The notes beneath the pieces are model-generated. The model was not told where the DNA came from. It made no database searches and saw only the letters and a list, made by a program, of their open reading frames with translations. A stretch of DNA of 64,000 bases, taken from positions 4,632,501 to 4,696,500 of the forward strand of contig CP141143.1 in the NCBI GenBank assembly GCA_035235625.1. The letters run 5' to 3'. Shown one piece after another: positions 37,418 to 48,715 of the stretch (positions are counted from its first letter, which is position 1; every line of letters begins with the position of its first letter). Origin of the DNA: Saururus chinensis. Taxonomy: Eukaryota; Streptophyta; Magnoliopsida; Piperales; Saururaceae. The position numbers and the translations under genes were made by a program.

Positions 37418-37568
37418 GAAAAATTTTTTAGTGTGCGACGCACACCGCATTGTAATTCATGTTTGGTGTATTTCACCACTTAGAACACGATGCATCAGTA
37501 TGATCGGGACCATATGAAAATCGGCACATGCGGATAGTTTTTTTCCTGATGACGTTGTGAGTCATTGA
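37418..37568 (+). repeat. Left terminal inverted repeat of the Mutator-like element
   Basis: About 150 bp reading inward from gaaaaattttttagtgtgcg. It pairs with the reverse complement of 56258-56406 over its full length, with one or two gaps. It lies 80 bp beyond the duplication of the hAT-like element. Confidence 0.75.
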
Positions 37569-38349
37569 ACCTCCGTTAATAGAAGAACACCGTGAAAGTA
37601 TTTTTTGCTTTCCTAAACCCACCCATAACCCTAAACTCTTCTCTGTTAGTTGTCACATGCATGCCGCCTTGTACGCTGCTTCAACTCCTCTTCCTTTTCC
37701 TTAAATAATTATTGTGCTGGTGCCAGGGAAAGCAAATACACTAATCACACACATTCTTCTAGACTCCATCTGCCTTGTGTTATATGACCATACAAATACA
37801 CTAATCACGCCGTGGGTTCTCTCTTTGCCTTCCACGTTTTTATTTGGTGAGTTTCTTTCTCGTTTTTTAACTTCTGGAGCATATCTATGCATGAGTTTTC
37901 ATGCATACGTGAAAGTGACTTTTTGTGTTGTATGCCCATACAAATACAGTGATCACACATGTCTCTTTCTTCCTTAGTTCCCTCCATCCATTGTCAATCA
38001 ACCCGGCAAATATTTACACAAGTCGCTGATTCTTCCCCAAAGAACCACCAAGCCAGTGTTAGCAACTCTACTTGGCGCCCACTTCCTCAATTCCAACCAC
38101 CTTGCCCCTTCTTGATCTCTCTGCCTTTCAAGCTTTTAACTGGTAAGCTTTTTTAAAGTATTTTATTTCTGGATCATGTTATGCATGAGTTTCCATTCAA
38201 ACCTGAGTGAGCATACAAATAGTAGTTCCCCTTCCTGATTAAGCTTATTTTATATAGTTTCTATAACTAATGTATCATATTGATATTGCATAAGTATTCT
38301 ATAACTAATATATAATATTGATATTGCAGTTTTTGTTAAGCATTCAAGA

Positions 38350-39449
38350 ATGGCATCACATAAAGGAAAAGAAATATGTTTAGAATTTAGTGGCAATTGT
38401 AGTAAAATAAACTATGATGGGAATAATGCTGAAGTACATGATGTTTTTTTAACTAGCCAAAGTGAGGAACTGGAGTTTAAAGTTGGGATAGTGGACAACA
38501 ATGAAGAAGAGGCTTTTGATTTGTATAACAAGTATGCATATAACAAACGATTTAGTGTTCAAAAGAGTCAAATGACTTATAAAAGAGGTACACGTGAACT
38601 TATTGGACACAAGTTTGTGTGTTGGAAAGAGGGGTTTAGAGAATTTACCGATCTTGGTGAAGTAAAAAAGACAGAAAGACTAGACACTAGGTGTGGGTGT
38701 CAGGCCCGTGTAATTTTTAAAGTGGAAAATGGTGTGCATGAAGTTAGTCGGTTAGTTACTGGGCATAATCACCCACTAGTTGAACCAAATCAAAGGCCTT
38801 TATTAAGGTCTACAAAGTATACACACTAAAACTTTTTGGCTTGTTTCAACATGAATTTTTAGAATCTCTTTCTATGGAAGTTGAAGTCATTCATAGTGAG
38901 ATGCATCACACGTATAAATTAAGAAGGGAAGATAGTGAGCGAGAGCATATTGTGCAGTTTAACCCCTCTGAACTCTCCATCTCTTGTAGTTGCAAACAGT
39001 TTGAATCATTGGGATTGTTGTGTTGTCATGCTTTGAGGGTGTTCAATTTGAATGGTGTCAAAAAAATTCTTGATCAATATTTATTAAGAAGGTGGGCCAA
39101 AGCTGTAAAGCATGGGTTTGTGATAGATGAGAACAATAATTTGCAAGCACATCCTTGTCAAAACTCAACAAAGGCAATGCAGATGAACAAGTTAATGCGA
39201 AAAACATTTAGTCTAATCAATTTTTGTGCCAATTCTGATGCCACAACCGAGCTTGCATATCATAAAATGGACAAAATATTTAATCAAGTTGCGAAGATCC
39301 ATGTAGCATCAAGTGAGGGAGATACAGTTTTGGGTGACACGATCATTTCTTTATCAACTTCTGACACCCCAGTGCTTGATCTGCTATGCCTGAAACAAAA
39401 AGGACAAACATATGGTAGAATGAAGCATTTTTTGGAGAAGAAAAAATGA
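38350..39449 (+). pseudogene. FAR1-related (FRS) / MULE transposase relative lacking the catalytic core
   Basis: Part one (38350-38829) encodes an acidic N-terminus and a complete FAR1 DNA-binding domain of the WRKY-GCM1 zinc type: EEAFDLYNKYAYNKRFSVQ, FVCWKEG, RCGCQARV and GHNHPL supply the expected C, C, H and H ligands. Part two (about 38815-39449, another frame) gives YTLKLFGLFQHEF, then the SWIM zinc finger CSCKQFESLGLLCCHAL and a C-terminal KQKGQTYGRMKHFLEKKK. The whole MULE transposase domain, normally about 250-300 residues between these parts, is missing; the junction near 38815-38830 also changes frame and gives a stop (TH*). Family members are transcription factors derived from Mutator-like transposases. 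Here, inside matching inverted repeats, it is more likely the element's own decayed transposase. The first part could still make a 159-residue DNA-binding protein. Confidence 0.85.
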
Positions 39450-40990
39450 AAGTCAAGAAACGTAAGAAAAAATACAACTACGAAACTCAGTAATACCACT
39501 ACAGGTAAAACATTTTTTCAATTGTATACAAATCTATTTTTGCAAGTTTATAAACTTCATTGGGAGAATAATACATTTATTGCATTTTTTTGGATTAGGT
39601 GCAGCAATAGAGTCTTCAATGATGAATGTAGCAAGAAATGCAACTCAACAACTCAGTAACACCACTGCAAGTAAAACCATTTTTTTCAATTATATAAAAA
39701 TCCATTTTTGCAAGTTTATGACATTCAATGGGAGAGATAATATATTTATGCATTTTTTTTGGATTAGGCGAGTCTTCAATGATAATACCTCCAAATCCTT
39801 CAAGGTTGCAAGTGAGCGGAAATGGCCAAAATCAAGTATTTGTGCTACTTATTGAAGTTTTTATTTTACATATATTTTTATTACTTAATGCAAAATTTTG
39901 TTTGTAATTTTCTACTGTGTTTGGCATACCTACACCAAATGTCTACACAAGTATACCAGCAACTAACCTGGTATTTATTTTATTTTTATATTATTCTTAT
40001 TATTTAAGCATTATAACTACTCATACTTAACTTTTAATACAGATGTTTGGATACTTAAATATGCCTTTTACAAGTTTGTTACAAACTAGTTGTTCCATGC
40101 CTCATTTGAGTCAGGTACCTATGTACTTTGCTCATATTAATATATTTCTTTGTAAGATATATTAAATAAGTGGTAATTTTGCAGGGGTATTCTAATTACA
40201 CTACAAGAAGTCAGGATAGCTCCAATTTGCCAAATTCTAGCCAATGATATCATGGATGAATTACAAAAAAAATATTGCAAATGTGATTTTTTAGGTGAAA
40301 GAATTGAAAATTACCTCATTTATTTGATTGATTGAGGTTGGATGAATTGATGCAATGTATAGAAAAGAAGGCGGTCTTCCTACGTCGCTAGGTCAAAACT
40401 TGTAAGCAAGATACTGAATATGTACATGACCTATTGGCCAACATATTTGGTTGGGCTTCAGCTTTATAGACTCAAGAGATTGAGAGCTAAACGAGTTCAA
40501 CCGATTCTACTTTTGTTTGCATTTAACTTGTATAAGCTGTGGTCAACAAACAGATCAACTCACTATTAGTAAAAATGAAAGATGAGATAATCTTGGCGCA
40601 TTAACAATCTGAAGCTATTCCCTGGCAATCTTGAAAAATGCTCTTCAACTCCAATCAGAACGTTCAACAAGAATTAGACATTAATTTTCTTCTTTTTATT
40701 TACAGCTCAGGTTTCCCTGATAAAATTCATACACAAACCAATATGGAGCTCATAAATCAGTTCAGTTCTAATGGACAACGACATACATGGTAAAATGCTA
40801 TTTATGATATGGTAAACACTCAGGTCTATAAATCTTTATGCAGAACGAATATAAACAAATAGAAACAACCCAATGAATTGCTGCATAATAATACGTTGGA
40901 AGAACTCGCCTAGTAAAAAAAATTTGCCACTAGCCGAGCCAGTCATAGTATTCAACATACTCCTTCAGCCAACCTTCTTATCAGAACCTC
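39450..40990. other. Inner region of the Mutator-like element, nothing recognised
   Basis: Two related stretches at 39480-39600 and 39640-39780 share phrases (actcagtaacaccact, gtaaaac, catttttttggattagg), so this is a short tandem duplication downstream of the FAR1 piece. No other gene is recognised. Confidence 0.45.
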
Positions 40991-41004
40991 TTATATTAAA
41001 ATTG

Positions 41005-41175
41005 AATCACTTTTTCTCGGCTGATGACTTGTCCTTCCCGTCAAAAGTTCCATCCTCTGCTGGACTCTTAGCCTTGGCCTCATCAGGAGCTTTGCTGCAG
41101 CCACTACTGCCGCTAGAACCATTAGCAGTTCGCATCACGGTGAATGAAGAGTGAATAGTGTCTCTTTGATTTAGC
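41005..41175 (-). pseudogene. Possible C-terminal exon of an unidentified gene
   Basis: On the minus strand an open frame of about 55 codons ends in TGA near 41005 and reads in part TVMRTANGSSGSSGCSKAPD, then EAKAKSPAEDGTFDGKDKSS before AEKK. The serine/glycine then charged lysine-rich tail looks like a real protein C-terminus, and the base composition is less AT-rich than its surroundings. I do not recognise the family. It may be a third host fragment inside the Mutator-like element. No upstream exon was found. Confidence 0.3.
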
Positions 41176-41610
41176 TACTCATCTACCTGTACATTATATT
41201 AGCAGCAGGAGACAAATCAAAAGCTTTCCTAGAACAGTCATTTTTCTATTACAACATTAAGAAATCCTATCAAGACGACTGATTACAAGAAGAAGAAGAT
41301 TTTATAAATTGCTCCCAGCTCCCGTAATCACATATCTTACTAGAATTTAATTGTGGACTTGTGATGATACGCTAAACACAAGGTTTCAATACTAGGTAAA
41401 TTGACCACAGGATAACCAGTATTATGTTTATCTGTGAGCCATCAAGCAAAACCAAAAGCATCCAAACATAATAACCAATGCAAGAGACACAATTCCTTAT
41501 AACTTAGCTCTTAAAAGTAAGATCTTTAGCTAAACTAGTGTTGAGTTAGGCTAGCGTCCAAGCTCTAACTCTAAGTCCATAGAAAAATCTTCTTCCAGAT
41601 AATATACAAA

Positions 41611-41683
41611 ACAACTTCATCCAATGCCAAAAGGATGGATGCAGCACTTGTGTTGCCGTAATTTGCCAAATTAGCTAACACAT
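41611..41683 (-). pseudogene. KAS III (beta-ketoacyl-ACP synthase III) exon piece, downstream half
   Basis: Read on the minus strand the segment encodes [24 protein letters not shown] III enzymes have the conserved block [20 protein letters not shown], which holds the active-site asparagine of the Cys-His-Asn triad (N in NYGNTSA). KAS III starts plastid fatty acid synthesis by condensing acetyl-CoA with malonyl-ACP. Similarity stops after ALDEVV; the rest of the C-terminus is absent. The upstream half of the same exon piece is at 55275-55337, and a 13.6-kb retroelement nest separates them. As a roughly 43-residue fragment it is a pseudogene, probably a captured piece. Confidence 0.8.
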
Positions 41684-41990
41684 TGTTGTGCACAATTGCA
41701 CACGATGCTCAGACTCTTTTTACTACTTTATTGCTTTAACTATTTAGTTGAATTGTAGTCTTTTAATTATTGGTTCAGTTGGTCTTAGATTAAATTGTAT
41801 GAACCGGGCGGGCTGGGTTGGTTCAGCTGGTCCGGTTCCCTAGGGGGGGTCGTCTCCCATAAGGGGCAGCCTGTACTCTTGTTTTGATTATGCAATTGGT
41901 GATTTCAAACTTCTCCCCTTTATTCTACAATTCTCCCATTTCCCTGTGCAATCCTCCTAAATACCGATTGTGCCTGCATCGGGCACATCA
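41684..41990 (+). repeat. Left LTR of the Reina-like element
   Basis: 307 bp, tgttgtgcac to gggcacatca, followed one base later by the primer site. Its partner is 54968-55274. Confidence 0.95.
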
Positions 41991-41999
41991 TTGGTATCG

Positions 42000-43390
42000 G
42001 AGCTTGTGCGATCCTCGACCATGGCGCGTGGCAAACAGGCTATGGTGCAAGAGGCGGCGTTAGAGAAGGAGGCACTAGCGCCAACTTCAACAGACAGTCT
42101 GCAGGCCAATTCCACTGTCAACGATGCTAGGTTGTCAGAGATCCTCACAACAGTGCAAGCTCTTGCAGCCGAACTCACCAGAGTGAAGGTACAGCAGGAC
42201 GCCATGGCAGCGCGCATCATGCCTGTTCTGCCTGCACCGACCGTTGTTACCCCAGAGAAGGGCGAGCCCTCGCAGGCCCCGGAACTGACCCTAACAGCCA
42301 CCCCAGTGCCTGCCGGCATCAACTTGGGAGGCCAAGCTTATCCTGCTGGCTATGGCGCTGACCAAACAGCGCTGGGAGGGAGGCGCCAGCCCTGGAATAC
42401 GCGAGGCACACCAGGTGTTCGTGAAAATGCCCCTATGATGCCGCCCCATCTTAACCACTTCCAGGACGCTGAGGAGGATTGGGACGAGTTCCCTCAGCAT
42501 GGTGGGGGTCATAGAGCGGGTGCTGGACCACGTCTGGCCCGACTACAGTTCCCTCACTACAACGGGGATGACGACCTGGTTGAATGGTTGTATAAGGCTG
42601 ACAAATTTTTCGCCTACCAAGGCACTCATTCAGAGGCAAAGCGCTTGCGCATAGCAGCCTTCCACCTTGATGGCGATGAATCCGTGTGGTTCCAGAGTTT
42701 TGAGAAAGAGGTACGCTACCCAACATGGGCGGTCTTTTCCGATGAGCTCTGCGTTCAATTTGGGCCAAACGAATTCCAAGATTTCAATGAGATGTTGTCC
42801 TCTATGCGCCAGACTACCACCGTCCATGCATACTACACTGAGTTTATGAAGGTGGCCAACCAGCTGCCTGATTGGCCGGTCGCCGCCTTGGTCGGTACCT
42901 TCAAGCGTGGCCTCAAGCCCAAAATTTCTCAAGAGATGCGTCACTTTTTGTGCGCCAATATGCGAGAGGTGGTATGCCATGCTCGCATCGAAGAGGAGAA
43001 ACTGGCCAGACAGCGCAGAGGGGGAGGCTTGGACCATTGGGCCGTTCAGCCCCTAGCGCCACTCTTGCTCAGCCGCCGCCCAGCAGTGTTATTCCTGGCC
43101 GACCCAATCAGCTCCCTTCTCCTGCAGGTCCAATTGTCTGGCATTTAACTTCGGCTCAAATAGAGGAATTTCGTTCAAAGGGGGTATGCTTTCGCTATGA
43201 TGAGAAATTTGTGCCTGGGCACCGCTGTTCCGTTAAGGGCGATCTCCTACTGGAAGAAGTGGACGATGGCAACGCAGTTTGTGATGATTCGGCCTTGGCC
43301 GCCAGTGATGAGCTCTTGCCAGAGATCTCGGTGCATGCATTCTCTGGGGCTTTTACACCCCGCACGATGCGTGTTCAAGGGTCCTCAAGC
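42000..43390 (+). pseudogene. Reina-like gag region (fossil)
   Basis: It encodes a retrotransposon gag core with LARLQFPHYNGDDDLVEWLY and the downstream block AFHLDGDESVWFQSFE, typical of Ty3/gypsy plant gags, followed by a region leading towards protease. It is the 5' coding part of the broken element. Confidence 0.85.
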
Positions 43391-43829
43391 GCCAACAAGT
43401 AGCTATCCTGATCGACAGTGGTTCTATTCACAATTTTATTAATGACAGGGTCGCCAACCGTCTTGGGTGTTTCGTATCGGACTCCAAGCCTTTTGATGTA
43501 CTGATCGGCGATGGCAAGCACCTCCGGAGTAATGGGGTGTGTGTGCAGGTTACTTTGTCCATACAGGGCCATGCATTTGTCACTGATCTCTTCCTGTTGC
43601 CGACCAAAGGGGTAGACGTCGTATTGGTTGTACAGTGGCTCCAGGAGCTCGGCGATGTCATGTGGAACTTTAGGGAGATGTGGATGGAGTTTGAACTCTA
43701 GGGGCAGTGCGTCCGGTTGGAAGGTTCTAGGCCGGGCACTCTTCTCTCCGGCCATTTGTCGAGCAAATTGTACTGGTACGCCCCCCAAGGGCTTCTCTTA
43801 TAGCAGCGTGCAGTTATTGAGGTTCCTTA

Positions 43830-44379
43830 AGATATAGTGCCACCCGACCTCAGTGAGTTGTTGACAGATTACCAAGACCTGTTCGCTGAACCACAGGGCC
43901 TCCCGCCTCGCCGCTCCCATGACCATCAGATTCTGATTACACCGGGTTCCGCCCCAACCAATGTGCAGCCATACCGCTACCCCCATATTCAGAAGGTTGA
44001 GATCGAGCGGCTGGTGGCCGATATGCTTCAGGCAGGGATTATACAGCCCAGCACAAGTTCTTATTCGTTGCCGGTGTTGCTTGTGCGCAAGAAGGACCGT
44101 ACATGGCGCTTCTGTGTGGACTACCGCGCCCTCAATGCTGTGACTATGAAAGATAAGTACCCGATTCCAGTGATTGAGGAGCTACTCGATGAGTTGACAG
44201 GCGTGACGGTGTTGAGTAAGCTCGACTTGCGTTCGGGCTATCATCAAATTCGCATGAGTGCTACCGATGTACACAAGACAGCTTTCCAGACTCACGATGG
44301 CCACTTCGAGTTCCTTGTGATGCCGTTTGGTTTGACTAATGCTCCATCCACCTTCCAGTGCCTCATGAATGACCTCTAT
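43830..44379 (+). pseudogene. Reina-like reverse transcriptase, first part (fossil)
   Basis: The segment shows gypsy reverse transcriptase blocks: [30 protein letters not shown], and [20 protein letters not shown] at the end, where the nested LTR starts. The YxDD-bearing part lies beyond that insertion. Confidence 0.9.
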
Positions 44380-46639
44380 TGTAAGGACCCTCATCTTTAA
44401 ACCGGTTTTGTTTTTCGTTAATTATGGGTTATCGTGAGATTTACGCGTTTTCTGATCTTATTCGGTGATTTCGTAAATAAATAGTGTTTGTGATGGTTTT
44501 AACCAAAATTAACTTCAATATTAGTGGTTTTAAGTGATTTTAAACCAAATGTGAATTTTTGAGATTTTTTGGAATTTTCACTATTTTCCCAAAAATTAGG
44601 GTTTTGGCGGGACCCCTGTGGGCCCCACCGTAAAAAAATTTATTTTTGTGTCAAATGAACCTAGACATATACTTAAGGTCCCACAAAAATTTTCAGAATT
44701 TTATTAGGCTTAAATTGTGCTTAAATTTGCAAAATACCCACTTTTAGCCTACTTTTCATATTTACACCCCAAAACTTACCTATGCCTACCCCAACCCTTA
44801 CTATAAAAGGGCAAACCAAAGCCATTTCTATTTTTGGGAAAAGGCTAAGGAAGGAGGGCTGGCCTAATCCCCACTTAGGCCCGAATTAGAAGCCGATTAA
44901 GGTAAACTTGCTCTAATTAAGCACTAATCCATGGCTTTTCTCTTAATTTCTTCCAAATCTACCATTTTCCCCTTGATTCAATTCGTTTTTGACCATCAAA
45001 AGCTACTGATTTGTGTTTTACTACAAACCCTAACATTCAAAATTCGATTTTTACTACCAACAAGCCCTAGATCTAAGGTTTAATTAAGGATTTCTTGGGT
45101 AAATCGATTTCTATTAGAGTTTAATTCAAACTCATTGTGTTTTCAAGGATTTCAAGAAGGATGACTCTTCAATCCGAGCTTAATCAAGTGCTGAGGTAAT
45201 GGGTCTTCGAAATCTATGTTTATCCATGGTAAAACTCTTCATTTTTGGCTTATTTCGAAATGGTTTGCTTGATTTAGTGTGTTAATGGTAAGATTAGAAA
45301 ATGGAATTATTTAATCCCGATTTCTTAGGGTTTTGCATTATTATGGTTTGGTTTGATATTCTAGAAGTCAAGGAGGACTTTTGATGATGATTAGGGTGTT
45401 AGATGTGGATTTGAAGTGTTATCTATGGTGTTTCGGTTTGATTTTGATAAAGGAAGAAGATGACTGTTCTGCCGTGTTGGCGATCGATCGGCCTTGCAGG
45501 GCGATCGATCTGCTGAACTGAAAATTTCAAATTTTTGCGTGTAACCGATCGAACGGCCTGAAGGGCGATCGATCGGCTACACAGGAAATTGTATGTTGTG
45601 TGTATGATGTCTATTTTGATGATTCCACTTTAGCTTGCCAATTTTATATGAATGTGGAGTGTTTTAAGCTATGTTAGGCTACTGAAAATGCATGCTATTG
45701 AGTTTATGGAGTTGAGATATATGCTTAGAGATGGTGGAATGACATGCTTTGTGGCATGATGTTGGAATCGTTATCTTGAAATTATAAATGGTTGTTTCCC
45801 TTTGGTTAAGCATATATTTTCAGTAGAACTACAATCATTGTTGGACTGATTTGTCATGATAAATTGTGATTAATGGTGTGTGAATGTTGGTGAATGCCAT
45901 GACTTGTAACGCCCGAGATTTTTCACCCATTTTCCTTAAAATTCACGAAAAATTTTTGCAATATAACGTCTGTAAATCGGAGGAAAAATGACGAAACCAA
46001 AACCTGATAAAACAGTTTATAATTTAAAACTGTAAACATCCACATACGGTTAATCATCGTACGGCGAAAGCAAATATCCTCAGGCGCTACACGAAAATAA
46101 CCGTACGAATAAATTCTGCTATGATCATAGACTTTTAAATACAAATCACTCTCCCAGGCATCCCTGAGTAGAAGTCCCATAACAGTCCACTAACTGATCC
46201 AAATGAAAGTACAGAATAAACATCTTATGTTATCATCTCACCCAATATAGGAGATCGTGGCACAAATAAACTCGCAGAGAGTCAAGCAGATACCTGAGTC
46301 AACGGGAATCAATCCACCACTGAAACGAGCGTCCATCACCAGGAGCTCTCCGCACAACCTGCAAAACCTCCCGTACAACGGGGCTAAAAATAGTAGGGTG
46401 AGTATTTTCATACTCAGTAGGAAAATACCCAGTAGGGGAAATCCCAAACGGTGAACTCACAAGTTCAGAAATCATGCGTCATGCAACACAAACATGAAGC
46501 AGTCATCATAATAATCATAACATGCTCAAACGTATACGATCATACCAAAGGCACCATCGTGCCACAGACATATCAAAGCATCATTGTGCCAGAATCATAC
46601 CGAAGGCACCATCGTGCCAAAATCATAATATCCAATCAA

Positions 46640-47060
46640 CTTACACAAACACCCTTATCCAGGGTCATACAACTTACTCGTACCACCATACGCATACTCA
46701 TACAACATACGCATACTTGTACGACTTTACTCGTACAATCGTATGCTCACTCATACAGCTTACACAAACATGTACGACCTTACTCGTACAATCAGACTCG
46801 TACGACCTTACTCGTACAGTTTGTACAAAATCATACTTACTGTCTTACTCAGAAACATATTCTCACAATCGTACTCATACTCTTACAGTCGTGCTCATAC
46901 TCATACGCTTACAGTCTTACTCATACTCATAAGCTTACAGTCTTACTCATACTCATACACTTACAGTCTTGCTCATACTCATACACTTACAGTCCTGCTC
47001 ATACACATACAATCGTACTCACACTCATACAGTCGTACTCATAATCGTACACATATCAAC
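46640..47060. repeat. Degenerate short tandem array (actcatac/ttacag units)
   Basis: The stretch is built of imperfect repeats of actcgtac, actcatac and cttacagtc lasting about 400 bp. Open frames rich in Tyr, Ser, His and Thr in several frames are products of the repeat, not genes. Confidence 0.85.
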
Positions 47061-47285
47061 GACCACTGAAGCTCATTACAACTAATAAGCTCCAGTGTCG
47101 AAATGGAAAAGAATGCCACTGGGGCAACACCTTAACCTCCGGGGAGTGACTAGACGCCATGGACTTTTCTGAAGGTAAGGCACACCAATGCTCATGGGGC
47201 ACTGGATCAAACAAGTAAGAGTAGATCCATGATACTACTTACCTGAGCGCGCAAACATAAACACCCACACATAAGGGGTCATACA

Positions 47286-47420
47286 GTTGCCCACCATAAT
47301 GGGTCTTATAGTGCCATAGAATCGCCCACCATAATGGGTCTTATAGTGCCATAGAATTGCCCACCATAATGGGTCTTATAGTGCCAGAGAATTGCCCACC
47401 ATAATGGGTCTTATAGTGCC
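47286..47420. repeat. 35-bp tandem repeat, four copies
   Basis: The unit contains gcccaccataatgggtctta followed by tagtgcca, repeated four times with one or two changes per copy. It lies within the reverse solo LTR. Confidence 0.9.
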
Positions 47421-47464
47421 AATGCCACTCTTGGGCAGAAAACATACAGTGCCACTCTTGGGCG

Positions 47465-47720
47465 AAAACATACAACGCTCTCAACAGAGCATCAAACGTC
47501 TGGGCTTACACAGCACACAGACCAAATCAGAAATATACATCGCTCTCAGTAGAGCATCAGACGTCTGGGCTTCATACAGCACGCAGACAAAGTCAGAAAC
47601 GTACATCGCTCTCAACAGAGCATCAAACGTCTGGGCTTATACAGCACGCAGACCAAATCAGAAACAACGTCGCTCTCAGCAGAGCATCAGACGTCCGGTG
47701 CTCTACATAGCACACAGACA
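47465..47720. repeat. About 61-bp tandem repeat, four copies
   Basis: Each unit carries gctctcaacagagcatc, then acgtctgggctt and cagcacgcagac, with small changes. It directly follows the 35-bp array in the same solo LTR. Confidence 0.9.
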
Positions 47721-48467
47721 ACATCCCGCAGGATAAACACCATGGCAAGACATGATAAACGCTCGGCCAACTCATCAGCGGCCAGCTCAAACACGGAACT
47801 TAATCCGTCGGACCCTCAGGTCTCAAACTCACAACGCTATCATTAGCTATGCTTATAATTCCAGTTTGAATTAAGTATATTATGCGGTACAATTATGCCA
47901 CACAAACTCATAGTCCTCGACTGGTCAAACCGAAGCTGAGCCCGATCCGAAACCCAAGTTCGTCAGGGCAGCAGACTTCACTTACCCGTCCACCTCGTGG
48001 ACAAAACTCATCGTACAACAAACCCTTACAGTCTTACACACTTCGCCATCCATCTTATGGCCAAATCCTCTTACACTGACATCCTCAAATATCGCTCCTC
48101 AGAGCCAACCCAGTTGTCGCCCTCTTACTTATATCTCACTTATTATACTTATTTTTCACTTCATAATCTGTACATTATGCTTGTACAATTATGAACACTC
48201 TTACTGTCTGACAAATGCCCAACACACAATCCACCCCAAACTGATCCATTCTAATCCTTGCCCGTCATACTCATATCCTCTGTCATACGCTTACACAACC
48301 GCATCCAAATTCGTACAGAGCTTCATCACCTCTTACTGTCCATCGCCCATACCTCTGCCCACAAACACATACGCACATCCAAAGCATAGGCAAAAGCCAT
48401 CATACATACGTATGTCTCACACATACGTACAACATACACATACGGTCATACATACATAACTTACAAA

Positions 48468-48715
48468 CATGCATGCTAGCCATCACTAGCACATGCATAC
48501 ACACGTCAAACGTGCACGCTAGCCATCACTAGCACATGCATCCACACGTCAAACATGCACGCTAGCCATCACTAGCACATGCATCCACACGTCAAACATG
48601 CACGCTAGCCATCACTAGCACATGCATACATCCAACGTACACGCTAGTCATCTCTAGCACGTGCATAACCCATACATAGCATACTGACATATTTGCTAGC
48701 CATCGCCAGCGCATA
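48468..48715. repeat. About 43-bp tandem repeat, five to six copies
   Basis: Units contain gctagccatcactagcacat and gcatccacacgtcaaacatg. The first copies are nearly identical and the last ones shorter and diverged. Confidence 0.9.

Noticed and set aside
46451-47069. Three overlapping open frames of 100-200 codons rich in Tyr, Ser and His
   Set aside because: They are translations of the actcatac-type tandem array in different frames, with no domain or codon bias.
47286-48715. CRISPR-like regular repeats
   Set aside because: Units follow one another with no unique spacers, lie within a plant LTR, and there are no cas genes; these are ordinary tandem arrays.
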